From positions 1-14,267 of the forward strand of contig CAMFLN010000012.1 in assembly GCA_945957305.1 (NCBI GenBank): a DNA stretch of 14,267 bases, given 5' to 3'. The notes under the pieces were generated by a model. That model searched no databases and was not told where the DNA came from. It saw only the letters and a list, made by a program, of their open reading frames with translations. The translations under genes were made by a program, and so were the position numbers. This document shows, piece by piece, positions 14,117-14,267 of this stretch. The stretch's first letter is position 1. Each line of letters opens with the position of its first letter. The DNA is from an uncultured Planctomycetaceae bacterium. Lineage in GTDB: Bacteria > Planctomycetota > Planctomycetia > Pirellulales > JACPPG01.

Positions 14117-14267
14117 CTACTGGACGATACGAAGTGCCACGACCGTGTTGACCCGCAGAGCGGCGCGACGCTGTCGGATCAGTGCGTCCCGGAACTGCCG
14201 CACTACCTCGCTGTATTCACGCTGGGCGTTGAGATACCCAAGTGCCCCTTCCTCGCCGTTTCGGTAG
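14117..14267 (-). CDS. Outer-membrane efflux protein (TolC/CusC family), C-terminal fragment cut by window edge
   Basis: The last 49 codons of a gene entering from the right edge, ending in TAG at 14117-14119. The fragment reads YRNGEEGALGYLNAQREYSE and then a long basic helix. This matches the final coiled-coil helix of outer-membrane factors, where a Y/G-E-x-x-x-L-x-x-L-x-A-Q-R core is followed by ALI/AL-rich helix. It would be the channel partner of the CusB/CusA proteins in the same window, exporting metal to the outside. Only the end is visible, so CusC-type and other TolC-type assignments cannot be told apart. It reads in the same direction as the DUF1559 gene, whose own promoter lies between them. 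Confidence 0.75.
   Translation of the reverse strand, partial: YRNGEEGALGYLNAQREYSEVVRQFRDALIRQRRAALRVNTVVALRIVQ

Overview
The window most likely comes from a planctomycete-like bacterium. The main reason is the DUF1559 prepilin-like gene at the right, with its N-terminal methylation motif and C-terminal H-X9-DG signature; this family is hugely expanded in Planctomycetes. The assignment is inferred from gene content only. No tRNA, rRNA, CRISPR array, transposase or attachment site is visible.

Left block, minus strand, read from right to left (9554 to 283): a small secreted helical His/Cys-containing protein (9018-9554), a strong hairpin (8958-8990), a YHS-domain protein (8258-8923), a SERCA-like P2A cation ATPase (5365-8157), a CusB-type adaptor with two heavy-metal-binding domains (3843-5342) and a CusA-type RND pump (283-3828). 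The gaps of 81-100, 22 and 14 bases suggest one metal-efflux operon, with the small secreted protein as a differently expressed leader gene. A weak terminator-like hairpin lies near the left edge (31-47).

Middle, plus strand: divergent from that operon across a 354-base regulatory region lie an ECF sigma factor (9909-10529) and, one base later, a transmembrane zinc-finger anti-sigma factor (10531-11490). Its outer domain is rich in Cys and His. This pair looks like the local metal or envelope-stress sensor, though nothing in the sequence proves which genes it controls.

Right block, minus strand: a class I SAM methyltransferase (11419-12066) overlaps the anti-sigma gene tail to tail. Next come a mostly unexplained stretch with one doubtful small membrane ORF, a small lipoprotein (12625-12945) two bases after a DUF1559 gene (12948-13931), and a clear sigma70-type promoter (13975-14002). 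At the edge is the last 49 codons of a TolC/CusC-type outer-membrane channel gene (14117-14267), too short for a usual ORF list. All three parts of a CusCBA-like pump therefore fall in the window, but the channel gene is about 8.8 kb from the cusBA stretch and the sensor genes lie between them.

Together the genes suggest a locus for moving metal (probably Cu/Ag, from three conserved methionines in the pump) from periplasm to outside, with periplasmic or cytoplasmic metal-binding accessories. The unexpected member is the P-type ATPase, which carries the full set of SERCA Ca2+-site residues rather than the CPC motif of copper ATPases.
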